From the NCBI RefSeq assembly GCF_022808775.1, contig NZ_JAKZLA010000003.1, positions 310,001 to 374,000 of the forward strand: DNA of 64,000 nt, read 5' to 3'. Under the pieces are notes generated by a model. That model saw only the letters and a list, made by a program, of their open reading frames with translations, ran no database searches and was not told the DNA's origin. Position numbers and translations under genes: made by a program. The DNA comes from Geothrix terrae. Lineage in GTDB: Bacteria; Acidobacteriota; Holophagae; Holophagales; Holophagaceae. Below are positions 52,346 to 64,000 of this stretch, piece by piece (positions within the stretch are counted from its first letter, which is position 1; every line of letters starts with the position of its first letter).

Positions 52346-52759
52346 ATGAGGAAAAGCATCGCTTTGGTTTCTATGCTGGCGATCCTCCTGGCTTGTCGAT
52401 CCGACAAGCCCGAGGACCGGATCCGGAGCGCCTTCGAAGCCTGCCGCGTCGCCGTGGAGGATGGGGACGCGGCGGCCGCCGTGGGGCCTCTGGATGCGGC
52501 CTTCCGTGGCCCCGAAGGCATGGACAAGGCCGGCGCCCGCCTGTTCCTCATGGGCCTCCTCCGGCAGGACAAGGTGGGGGTGACGGTGCTGCGCAACGAC
52601 CTCACCGTTCGGGGGAGCGAGGCCTTCCAGGAGGTGGACCTCGTCATCACGAGCCGCCAAGCCGGCCTCCTGCCCCGGGACGCGACGCGCCGCTCCTTCG
52701 GCCTGCGCTGGCGGAAGGCCGGCGACGACTGGCGGATCCTGGAGATCCAGGAGCGCTAA
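52346..52759 (+). CDS. Small lipoprotein of unknown function
   Basis: A 137-residue protein with lipoprotein signal (MRKSIALVSMLAILLAC, Cys17). The mature part is a small alpha-beta domain with SNTF2-like flavour: DRIRSAFEACRVAVEDGDAAAAVGPLDAAF, then VDLVITSRQ, and the end FGLRWRKAGDDWRILEIQE, typical of ligand-pocket NTF2/SnoaL-like folds. Family not certain. Its last 4 nt overlap the kinase gene tail to tail. Confidence 0.65.
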   Translation: MRKSIALVSMLAILLACRSDKPEDRIRSAFEACRVAVEDGDAAAAVGPLDAAFRGPEGMDKAGARLFLMGLLRQDKVGVTVLRNDLTVRGSEAFQEVDLVITSRQAGLLPRDATRRSFGLRWRKAGDDWRILEIQER

Positions 52760-54177
52760 TCCCCCAGGTAGGCCATGAACTCCTGGTGCAGCTCCAGGGG
52801 GAGGTGGCAGGCGGCGGCCTCCTCATCCACGAGCTGGGCGCAGCGGGGGACCGCCTTCAGGAGCGGGGCCGGGATGCCGCCATCCCGGGCGTGGCGCAGG
52901 CTCTGCATCATGGCCTCCCGCCAGCCCAGGCGATAGAGCGTGACCAGCAGCATCGCGTGGGCCTTCGCATTGCCTGGATCGATGGCGAGGGCCTGGAGCA
53001 ATTGGCGCCGCGTGGTCTCCAGGACGTCCTTCCGCACTTCCGCCTGGCCCGCGGGCCGCTTCTCGAGCGGAACCTCCTCCTCGTGGTCCGGATCCGGCGC
53101 GATCCCTCCGGCCCCGGCGGCCCGCCGGGGCCCCGAAGCCGGAGAAGGGAGCCTCGCGGGGGGCGTGTCCCGGGAACGCCCGGAGGGGGCGGCGGAGGCG
53201 GGGAGTTCCCTCGGCGCCGTGGCCTCCTGGGCTTTTACGGGCCGAGGCGGGGGCGCCGCTGGGAACGGGCTCGGGGCCACTCGGGGAAGCGGGGGACCGG
53301 CGTGGAGGCACTCCGGGCTCCAGCGCCAGTTCGGATCCTTGGCGGCCCTCAGGGCCGCCGCCAGGGCCTCGGCGCTCTGGAACCGGTGCGCCGGGTCCTT
53401 GGCCAAGGCGCCGCTCAGGAGGCTCTGGATGTCGCGGCTGATGCCATGGGAGGCCGTGGGCAGCAGCGGAGGCGGGGGCTCGTGCAGCAGGCGGTAGATC
53501 ACGGCGCCGGGATTGGGCCCGTCGAAGGGGGGAATGCCCGTCAGCGTCTCGTAGAGGACCACCCCCACGGCGAACAGGTCGCTGCGGGCATCCGGACGGC
53601 CCCCCTGGAGGTACTCGGGCGCCATGTAGGTCACGGTGCCGAAGACGATGCCCTCATCCGTGGTGTCGGTGTTGAAGATCTTGGCCACCCCGAAATCCAG
53701 GACCTTGGCCTGGAGGGCCTTCCCATCCCACACCACCCGGATGTTGGACGGCTTGATGTCCCGGTGCAGCACCTGGTGCTGGTGGGCCACCGCCAGCCCA
53801 TCGCACACCTGGGCCAGCACCTCGAGGGTGTCCCGCGGCGAGAGGGTCCCCGCCCGGATGAGCGTGGCCAGGTCCTCGCCCTTCACCAGCTCCATGGCGA
53901 GGTAGAGCACCCCCTGCTCCTCCCCCATCTCATGGATGGTCACGATGTTCGGGTGGTTCAGCGCCCCGGCGGCCCGGGCCTCCCGGGCGAACCGCTCGCG
54001 CGCCTCGGGCCCCGCGGCCGCCGTGGCCTGGATGACCTTGATGGCCACCTCCCGGCCGATGATGGGATCGCGGCCCACGTAGACATCGCCCATGCTTCCC
54101 TGGGCGAGCAGGCGGAGGATGTCGAACTTGCCGAGGCGCGTGAGCACGGGACTTTCCAAGGATTCGGCCCCGATCAT
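52756..54177 (-). CDS. Hanks-type serine/threonine protein kinase
   Basis: A 473-residue cytosolic kinase. The kinase domain (about 17-285) has glycine loop LAQGSMGDVYVG, Lys47 (VAIKV), HRD with Asp140 (VLHRDIKPSNI), DFG at 161-163, and APE (YMAPEYL). The Arg before Asp140 marks an RD kinase, activated by activation-loop phosphorylation (IFNTDTTDEGIVFGTVTY). A Pro/Ala-rich linker (about 310-385) and a helical TPR-like C-terminus follow. There is no transmembrane or PASTA sensor region. The ATG at 54177 is chosen over the upstream frame on start sequence. Confidence 0.92.
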   Translation of the reverse strand: MIGAESLESPVLTRLGKFDILRLLAQGSMGDVYVGRDPIIGREVAIKVIQATAAAGPEARERFAREARAAGALNHPNIVTIHEMGEEQGVLYLAMELVKGEDLATLIRAGTLSPRDTLEVLAQVCDGLAVAHQHQVLHRDIKPSNIRVVWDGKALQAKVLDFGVAKIFNTDTTDEGIVFGTVTYMAPEYLQGGRPDARSDLFAVGVVLYETLTGIPPFDGPNPGAVIYRLLHEPPPPLLPTASHGISRDIQSLLSGALAKDPAHRFQSAEALAAALRAAKDPNWRWSPECLHAGPPLPRVAPSPFPAAPPPRPVKAQEATAPRELPASAAPSGRSRDTPPARLPSPASGPRRAAGAGGIAPDPDHEEEVPLEKRPAGQAEVRKDVLETTRRQLLQALAIDPGNAKAHAMLLVTLYRLGWREAMMQSLRHARDGGIPAPLLKAVPRCAQLVDEEAAACHLPLELHQEFMAYLGD

Positions 54178-54209
54178 CGGACGATCCCCAACCCGCCGTC
54201 CAGGCCTTT

Positions 54210-59177
<4,968 letters not shown>

Positions 59178-59178
<1 letters not shown>

Positions 59179-59666
59179 CAGCCCAGCCGGGGAGAAGGCC
59201 CGGAGTACATCAGGCGCCAGGTCGCCCAGCCCCAGAGGGGCAGGCTGAGCAGGGCCCAGAACCACCCGGGACCCCAGGCGTGCGGACCCGCCGCCAGGCG
59301 CACGGCCGCGTGGACCAGCAGGGTGTGCGCCACGACCAGGCACGCCAGCCGCGCCAGCCAGCCCTTCAGGCCCTCCAGCGGCCAGCGGCCCGCCATCCAG
59401 CCAGCCGCCAGGGTCAGGGTCATGTCCGCCCAGGCCGTTCCGCCCAGGTGCGGATAGAGCCGGAGGGACCCTTCGAAGGCCCAGCCGGCGGCCGCGGCCC
59501 AGAGCAGGCCCGTCAGGGGAGAGCCGGCCCGGGGCGCCAGCGCCAGCACCAGCAGGACATGCACCACGGCCTGGAGCCGCGGGAAGGGGGCGCAGAGGAA
59601 CACCAGGCCCAGGGCGGCCGCGCACAGGAGGTTCTGGCGCATGGCGGAAGGAGCCGGAATCCTCAT
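59178..59666 (-). CDS. mreD: Rod-shape-determining protein MreD
   Basis: A 162-residue, four-to-five-helix membrane protein. Its sequence is divergent, as MreD usually is, and the call rests mainly on position between mreC and mrdA together with size and hydrophobicity (LLCAAALGLVFLCAPFPRLQAVVHVLLVLALAP, WADMTLTLAAGWMAGRWPLEGL). ATG overlaps the mreC stop by 4 nt. A second Met at residue 9 is an alternative start. Confidence 0.82.
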
Positions 59667-60550
59667 GGCGTCCCCCGCTTGCGCTGCGGTTTCTGTTCAG
59701 GTGCCACGAAGGGCGGCTGCACCTCCAGTGGTGGCTGGGCGGGCAGCAGCAGCACGGTGGAGATCCGGTCCAGGGGCGCCGACAGGTTCACCTGCACCTT
59801 CAGCTCCAGATCGCCGGGCGCCACTTCGGCCACGTAGCCCACCAGGAGGCCCCGGGGGAACACGCGGTCCAGGCCCGACGTGAGCACGGCCTCACCCACC
59901 TGCACCACCTCCTGGTTGCTGATGTAGCGGATGAGGGCGCGCCCAGATCCCAGGCCCTGGAGCACCCCCGTGGCGCGGCTGCGCATGAGCATGACGGCCA
60001 CGGAGGCGTTCGGCGCGTCCGCCGGCAGGATCTTCGATTGGGTGGGGCCCACGGACCAGAGGCGGCCCACGATGCCCTCGGGCACCAGCACGCCCTGGTC
60101 CGCCACCAGGCCCAGATCCTGGCCCCGGTCCAGGATGAGGCCTCCGAACGCGGCGGGCCGCGTGCTGAAGATCACCCGCGCGCCCTTCAGATCCAGGGGG
60201 ACCTGCCGCTTCAGCCCCAAGAGCCGCACGGCCTCGTCCACCTCCATCAGCCGGGGCGCCTCCTGCGCCGACTGGGTCCGCAGCTGCGCGAGCTCGGCGC
60301 GCAACCGTTCGTTCTCGGCCTGGGTCTCCGCGAAGCTGCGGGCCGACACCCGCTGGGCCGCCCGCCACTGCGCCCATCGGGACGCCAGGCCCTGGCCGGG
60401 CTTCGAGAGGACATCGGCCACCCGCGCCCAGTGTCGGCTGGGGTGCGGGCCCAGCAGGACCCAGGTTCCGTGGCCCAACCACAGAAGGAGGACGAGCAGG
60501 CGCTGCCAGCCTGTGCGGCTCCATCCCCACTTGGCTGCGCGGAGGGCCAT
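59663..60550 (-). CDS. mreC: Rod-shape-determining protein MreC
   Basis: A 295-residue protein with one N-terminal transmembrane helix (about 16-33), a coiled coil (about 68-95, AETQAENERLRAELAQLRTQ) and a double beta-barrel periplasmic domain (GARVIFSTRPAAFGGLILDRGQDLGLVADQGVLVPEGIVGRL ... NQEVVQVGEAVLTSGLDRVFPRGLLVGYV). Links cytoplasmic MreB to the wall-synthesis enzymes. The ATG at 60550 has GGGAGG upstream and follows the mreB stop by 19 nt. Confidence 0.93.
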   Translation of the reverse strand: MALRAAKWGWSRTGWQRLLVLLLWLGHGTWVLLGPHPSRHWARVADVLSKPGQGLASRWAQWRAAQRVSARSFAETQAENERLRAELAQLRTQSAQEAPRLMEVDEAVRLLGLKRQVPLDLKGARVIFSTRPAAFGGLILDRGQDLGLVADQGVLVPEGIVGRLWSVGPTQSKILPADAPNASVAVMLMRSRATGVLQGLGSGRALIRYISNQEVVQVGEAVLTSGLDRVFPRGLLVGYVAEVAPGDLELKVQVNLSAPLDRISTVLLLPAQPPLEVQPPFVAPEQKPQRKRGTP

Positions 60551-60569
60551 CTGTCGAACCTCCCGCCAG

Positions 60570-61613
60570 CTAGTCGAGGATCTGGATGCGGCGCAGGAGC
60601 GGGATGTTCTCCAGCAGGAGCGCGGTGCCCCGCACCACGGCGGTCTGGGGGTCCTCGGCGCGGAAGACCGGCAGATGGGTCTCCTTGCGCAGCCGCTCAT
60701 CCAGGCCCTGGATCAGCGAGCCGCCGCCCGTGAGGCAGATGCCCCGGTCGATGAGGTCCGCCGCCAGCTGGGGCGGCGTCTCGTTGAGGGCCTTGCGGAC
60801 CAGGTCGATGATGGCGTTGATGGGCTCGGCCAGGGCCTCGCGGATCTCCGCGTCGTTGAGCGTCAGGGTCTTGGGCAGGCCCTCGAACTGGTCCCGGCCG
60901 CTCACCTCCATGGTGCGCGTCAGCTCCGAGGGGAAGGCCGAGCCCAGCGTCCACTTCACCTCCTCGGCCGAGGCCTCGGAGATGAGCACGTTGTACTTCT
61001 CACGGATGTACTTGATGACGGCCTCATCCATCTCGTCGCCGGCGATGAGGATGGAATCCGAGAACACCTTGCCGTTGTAGCTGATGACGGCCACGTCCGT
61101 GGTGCCGCCGCCGATGTCCACGATCATGCAGCCGCGCTTCTCGTTGATGGCCAGGCCCGCGCCGATGGCGGCCACCATGGTCTGGTCCACGATGAAGACT
61201 TCGCCGGCCTTGGCGTCGTAGCAGACTTGCTTCACGGCCCGGCGCGCCACCTGGTGGGCCCGAGGGGGCACGCTCACGACGATGCGGGTGCGGGCGATGC
61301 CGCGGTTGGGCCGGGCCTTGGAAATGAACTGGGCCAGCATCTTCTCGGCGGCATCCACCTCGAAGATCATGCCGTCCTTCATGGGCCGGATGGTCCGGAC
61401 GCCCTGGGGGGCCCGGCCCAGCAGCTGCTTGGCCTCGTCGCCCACGGCCTCCACGTCATGGGTGACCGTATTCACGGCCACGATGGAGGGCTCGTAGATG
61501 ACGATGCGGCCCGCCTGCTTCGTATGGATCAGAGTCGACGCCGTGCCGAGGTCGATGGCGAGGTCCGAATTGAAGATGTTGGACCAGAACTGGCTGGAAA
61601 AAATGCTGGCCAC
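60570..61613 (-). CDS. mreB: Rod-shape-determining actin homologue MreB
   Basis: A 347-residue cytoskeletal ATPase. ATP-binding segments: SDLAIDLGTASTLIHTKQAGRIV (phosphate 1), CMIVDIGGGTTDVAVISYNGKV (phosphate 2) and GICLTGGGSLIQGLDERL (adenosine). The N-terminal amphipathic stretch ASIFSSQFWSNIF is the membrane-binding helix. The start is GTG at 61613 with GGGAG upstream. First gene of mreBCD-mrdA-rodA-ligA. Confidence 0.97.
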   Translation of the reverse strand: MASIFSSQFWSNIFNSDLAIDLGTASTLIHTKQAGRIVIYEPSIVAVNTVTHDVEAVGDEAKQLLGRAPQGVRTIRPMKDGMIFEVDAAEKMLAQFISKARPNRGIARTRIVVSVPPRAHQVARRAVKQVCYDAKAGEVFIVDQTMVAAIGAGLAINEKRGCMIVDIGGGTTDVAVISYNGKVFSDSILIAGDEMDEAVIKYIREKYNVLISEASAEEVKWTLGSAFPSELTRTMEVSGRDQFEGLPKTLTLNDAEIREALAEPINAIIDLVRKALNETPPQLAADLIDRGICLTGGGSLIQGLDERLRKETHLPVFRAEDPQTAVVRGTALLLENIPLLRRIQILD

Positions 61614-61634
61614 TGGCGGCTCCCGGAGAACCTC

Positions 61635-61808
61635 CTAGAGTGCCACGAACCACCCCCCCCAGGCCAGCCGAGGAGAACCCGCGGGCAGGGACGTGCCGGA
61701 GCGGATCACCGCGCGTGTCCCGGCCGGCTCACTCCCCGCCGCCAGCAGCTCCTCGACGAGCAGATCCCCGTCCAGCCGCTGGGGCAGCTCCTTGTGATCG
61801 CCCCGCAC
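61635..61808 (-). pseudogene. Remnant of a second glutaredoxin-like gene (C-terminal part only)
   Basis: A 57-codon frame from a GTG at 61808 to TAG at 61635. Its first 25 residues match the end of the intact glutaredoxin immediately upstream (VRGDHKELPQRLDGDLLVEELLAAG versus VRGYHKELPQRLDGDLLVEELLAAG). Five of six changed codons are synonymous. The N-terminal half with the active site is absent, and the tail runs into unrelated sequence. The repeat period between the two copies is 113-114 nt. Confidence 0.7.
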
Positions 61809-61841
61809 CGGCGAGCATCACAAGCGCGTGTCCGGGGCGGT

Positions 61842-62135
61842 TCACCTCCCGGCCGCCAGCAGCTCCTCCACGAGCAGGTCCCCGTCCAGCCGCTGGGGCA
61901 GTTCTTTGTGGTAGCCCCGGACCCAGCGCCCCCCATTCACCAGCACGAACGGGATGGCCCGTTTCCCGGTTTCCATCTCGAGTTTTTCCGCCGCGCCCGG
62001 GGTCGTCTCGATGTCCACCTTCCGGTGGGCCACACCCTGACCCGTCAGCCAGGCCTCCAGGCGGCGACAATCCGGACACCAGGTGGCGCTGTAGACCGCC
62101 AGATCTAGGCCCTTCAGGTCATCAATTCGACTCAT
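61842..62135 (-). CDS. Glutaredoxin-family protein
   Basis: A 97-residue thioredoxin-fold protein with active site CPDC (VYSATWCPDCRRLEAWL), a cis-Pro region (RAIPFVLVNGG) and the C-terminal helix. Such small proteins reduce disulphides or mixed disulphides with glutathione or a mycothiol-like thiol in the cytosol. Its 5' end is divergent from the lipoprotein gene at 62191. Downstream lies a decayed copy of its own 3' end. Confidence 0.85.
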   Translation of the reverse strand: MSRIDDLKGLDLAVYSATWCPDCRRLEAWLTGQGVAHRKVDIETTPGAAEKLEMETGKRAIPFVLVNGGRWVRGYHKELPQRLDGDLLVEELLAAGR

Positions 62136-62190
62136 GCGATCCTCCCGGACCTGTCATTCTGGAGACTTTGATGCCTTTGTTGGGGGTTCC

Positions 62191-62802
62191 ATGTCCAAGA
62201 TGACCCATCGAGCCGGCCTGATCGCGGTGCCGGCCCTTTTCCTTGCCCTCGCCCTGGGCTGCGGCAAGGCCGTCAAGCCGGATTCCAGCCGCGTCATCGC
62301 CAACATCGGTGGGAGCAAGCTCACCGAGGCCGAGTTCCAGGACATCGTGAAGAGCCTGTCGCCGGATCCCAAAGAAGCCCAGGCCTTCCTGACGGACGCC
62401 GCCGCCCGCAACGACCGGGCCCAGCTCGCCCAGCGCATCGCCATGTCGCGGGCCATCACCACCTATGCGGCGCAGACGGGGCTCGATCAGGATCCCTCCG
62501 TGAAGCGGCAGCTGGAGCAGCAGCAGGCCAACGTCTACTTCCAGGCCCTGATGAAGAAGCGCATGGCGGGCATGAACCCCACCGACGAGCAGCTCCAGGC
62601 CTTCTACAAGGAGCGCGTCGAAGCCCTCAAGGCCCAGGGCCGCGCCCAGGGCATCCCCCCCTTCGAGACCGTCAAGTCCCAGCTGCCGGAGCTCTGGCGC
62701 CAGCAGCACATGCAGACCCTCAGCGACCAGATCCAGAACGAGGTCAAGCAGAAGGTCCCCGTCACCCTGGCCGATGACTACCGGCCAGCGGGGGCGGAAT
62801 AG
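62191..62802 (+). CDS. SurA-N-like lipoprotein
   Basis: A 203-residue protein with a lipoprotein signal (LALALGC, Cys24). The mature part is helical with SurA-N character: VIANIGGSKLTEAEFQDIVKSL, LAQRIAMSRAITTYAAQTGLDQDPSVKRQLEQQQANVYFQALMKKRM, PTDEQLQAFYKERVEAL. No parvulin domain is present. A periplasmic chaperone or scaffold role is inferred. The ATG at 62191 is preferred to 62134 because only it yields a clean signal peptide. Confidence 0.75.
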   Translation: MSKMTHRAGLIAVPALFLALALGCGKAVKPDSSRVIANIGGSKLTEAEFQDIVKSLSPDPKEAQAFLTDAAARNDRAQLAQRIAMSRAITTYAAQTGLDQDPSVKRQLEQQQANVYFQALMKKRMAGMNPTDEQLQAFYKERVEALKAQGRAQGIPPFETVKSQLPELWRQQHMQTLSDQIQNEVKQKVPVTLADDYRPAGAE

Positions 62803-62822
62803 GAACCTTTCGCGCGTTCACG

Positions 62823-62855
62823 AAACCAAGGCCCCCGGTTGGGGGCCTTGGTTTT
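62823..62855 (+). terminator. Strong hairpin (14-bp stem), likely terminator
   Basis: AAACCAAGGCCCCC/GGGGGCCTTGGTTT (62823-62836 with 62841-62854) around GGTT, ending in TTTT. Follows the SurA-N-like lipoprotein gene by 20 nt. The 18 bases right after it duplicate the 3' end of tRNA-Phe (62855-62872). Confidence 0.8.
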
Positions 62856-62872
62856 GGTGCCTGGAGACGGAA
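62855..62872 (-). pseudogene. 18-nt duplicate of the tRNA-Phe 3' end
   Basis: TGGTGCCTGGAGACGGAA at 62855-62872 is identical to 63115-63132, the CCA plus acceptor and part of the T arm of tRNA-Phe. The rest of the tRNA is absent. Like the real gene, it abuts a long GC-rich hairpin. Confidence 0.75.
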
Positions 62873-63079
62873 CCCTCGGGGGCCTCGCTCACGCACGTCC
62901 CCTCCGCCGCACGCAGTCTAGGGGCGCCTTCGGCCTCCAGACGCCAGACGCGAGGCGACCTCCGGCCTCCGGAACGCGCCCTGAGACTGCCTCCACTGAT
63001 CGGGCGCCCCGCCGGGGCACCCTCCCAATCGCCTTCGGCTCTCGGCAGTGGAGCCTCGACTTCGCTTCCGTCTTTCCAG
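62873..63079. other. Non-coding spacer between tRNA end copies
   Basis: 207 nt with no credible gene. It contains a few short inverted words (for example CTCCACTG near 62987 and CAGTGGAG near 63043), consistent with decayed repeat sequence. Confidence 0.5.
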
Positions 63080-63113
63080 AAATCAAAGGCCCCCGAGCGG
63101 GGGCCTTTGATTT
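63080..63113 (-). terminator. Strong hairpin (15-bp stem) abutting tRNA-Phe
   Basis: AAATCAAAGGCCCCC/GGGGGCCTTTGATTT (63080-63094 with 63099-63113) around GAGC. It begins two bases after the tRNA 3' end in transcript sense and is the tRNA's likely terminator. Confidence 0.8.
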
Positions 63114-63114
63114 C

Positions 63115-63190
63115 TGGTGCCTGGAGACGGAATCGAACCGCCGACACATGGATTTTCAATCCATTGCTCTACCAACTGAGCTACCCAGGC
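63115..63190 (-). tRNA. tRNA-Phe (GAA)
   Basis: A 76-nt cloverleaf with encoded CCA. The acceptor stem pairs GCCTGGG with CTCCAGGC-type 3' sequence; D-arm, T-arm (GGTTCGATTCC) and anticodon stem GGATT/AATCC-type are intact, and the seven-base loop TTGAAAA places GAA as anticodon. Transcribed on the minus strand into a strong hairpin. Confidence 0.95.
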
Positions 63191-63295
63191 GGGAAGAGCC
63201 AGCATATCAGGCAGCGGCGCATTTTCAAGTGCCGGAACCGAGGGGATTGGTGCATCCTCAATGGTTTGAGTGCTGCTCCGTCAGAGAGGTCCGCC

Positions 63296-63976
63296 ATGGC
63301 CCGTCCCACCAAGAACCGCGAGATCCAGGTCCAGAAGCCGGCGCAGAGCCTGGCCCACTTCCAGACCAAGCTGGGCAAGAGCGAAGACGAGGATGGAGCG
63401 CTCCTGAAGCCCATCCTCATCGGCATCGGGGCCCTGGTGCTGGCGGGGCTCATCTACGGCGGCTGGAGCGCCTATCAGACCCAGGCCGTGGAAAAGCACG
63501 AGGCCGCCCTCTCGGCTCTGGAAATGGAAGTCGAGGGTGATGGCGTGACGCCCGTCCCCCCCGCCGAAGTGGAGAAGCGCATGCGGGAGCGCCTGGGTCG
63601 CCTGGAGGCCCTGGTGAACCAGGCGCCCTCGTCGCGGAAGGCCGCCACCGCCGGATTGCTGGCGAGTTGGCGCCTGGCCCTGGACGGGAAGGAGCAGGCC
63701 CCGAGCAAGGCCGAGGACCCCTGGGGCAAGATCCGCCTCGCCCAGCGGGCCCTGGCCCTGGGCCAGGCCGATGCCGCGCGGGCCCAGCTGGACGGCCTGC
63801 GGGCCAAGGCCACCCCAGGGGAGCCCTGGGCCGAGGCCTTCTGGGCCAGCCAGATGGATGTGGACCGCCTGGCCGGTGACCGCGCGCAGGCCATGAAGGA
63901 CCTGGCCGAATACAAGGCCCGCTTCAAGGGCCGCAGCGACGGCGGGGCCTTCGAAAGCCTGGTCCAGAGCATCTGA
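63296..63976 (+). CDS. YfgM-like membrane protein with TPR-type periplasmic domain
   Basis: A 226-residue protein. A basic cytosolic N-terminus (1-38), one transmembrane helix (about 40-58, ILIGIGALVLAGLIYGGW), then a helical domain (about 65-226) of TPR character: ALLASWRLALDGKEQ, KIRLAQRALALGQADAARAQLDGLRAK, AEYKARFKGR. Layout resembles YfgM, which acts with the secretion machinery and periplasmic chaperones. Function here is inferred. The ATG at 63296 follows the tRNA by 106 nt. Confidence 0.75.
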   Translation: MARPTKNREIQVQKPAQSLAHFQTKLGKSEDEDGALLKPILIGIGALVLAGLIYGGWSAYQTQAVEKHEAALSALEMEVEGDGVTPVPPAEVEKRMRERLGRLEALVNQAPSSRKAATAGLLASWRLALDGKEQAPSKAEDPWGKIRLAQRALALGQADAARAQLDGLRAKATPGEPWAEAFWASQMDVDRLAGDRAQAMKDLAEYKARFKGRSDGGAFESLVQSI

Positions 63977-64000
63977 GGGCCTTCAGCCGAGGATCATCCC

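Noticed and set aside
62774-63295. Upstream extension of the YfgM-like gene
   Set aside because: The extension reads through two hairpins and the tRNA gene; the ATG at 63296 gives the normal protein.

Overview
This is a very GC-rich, densely packed bacterial chromosome segment with short intergenic gaps, many 1-4 nt gene overlaps, and frequent GTG/TTG starts. The gene set is that of a Gram-negative (diderm) cell: Kdo synthesis (kdsA), heptose synthesis (gmhA), many lipoproteins, outer-membrane-barrel-like proteins, and SurA/PpiD-type periplasmic chaperones. The style of the proteins (TPR and response-regulator proteins with Pro/Ala-rich linkers, Hanks-type kinase, DUF3999/DUF2339 pair) suggests an Acidobacteriota member, perhaps Holophagae/Geothrix-like. 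That assignment is inference from style; there is no rRNA here to prove it.

Layout. 1-6.4 kb: envelope genes (DUF2339/DUF3999), a lipoprotein, a DMT exporter with an Lrp regulator, kdsA and an acetyltransferase. 6.4-9.5 kb: a short inverted-repeat-bounded element, a small exported protein, an MTD1-like methylene-THF dehydrogenase and an endonuclease III fused to a metal-receptor domain. 9.5-14.9 kb: thiol/redox and iron genes (redoxin, TlpA, DsbD, bacterioferritin, bacterioferritin-associated ferredoxin). 14.9-24.2 kb: HD hydrolase, QueD-like protein, polysaccharide deacetylase, FtsK, a haem-binding triple-rhodanese protein, hemerythrin, P460-like membrane cytochrome, a second inverted-repeat element and gmhA. 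24.2-34.3 kb: HemW, DMT transporter, prolyl iminopeptidase, DedA, smpB, three tandem BamE-like lipoproteins, riboflavin synthase, amino-acid permease, DUF58, cytidine deaminase. 34.4-46.8 kb: large TPR protein, fmt-def, PpiD-like foldase, an ArsR/SRPBCC/DoxX/DUF1801 group, orphan ABC ATPase, serS, asparaginase, DUF1275. 46.9-54.2 kb: a conserved-looking unknown plus a response regulator, a large unknown, CYTH protein, gamma-family PLP enzyme, Ser/Thr kinase. 54.2-61.6 kb: ligA and the rod-shape operon mreB-mreC-mreD-mrdA-rodA-ligA. 61.6-64 kb: glutaredoxin with a decayed tandem copy, two periplasmic/membrane proteins, tRNA-Phe and a duplicated tRNA end.

Most of the window is ordinary core genome. 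No phage, complete insertion sequence, CRISPR array, secondary-metabolite cluster or recognisable defence island is visible. The points most worth a second look are the Nth fusion whose linker looks like an inserted repeat, the MTD1-like folate enzyme, two short inverted-repeat elements sharing a 24-nt core, the duplicated tRNA-Phe end with its hairpin, the glutaredoxin remnant whose changes are mostly synonymous, the tandem BamE-like triplet, and the response-regulator/unknown pair at 46.9-49.0 kb. Starts and boundaries were set by eye from overlaps, ribosome-binding sites and family lengths; no database search was run.
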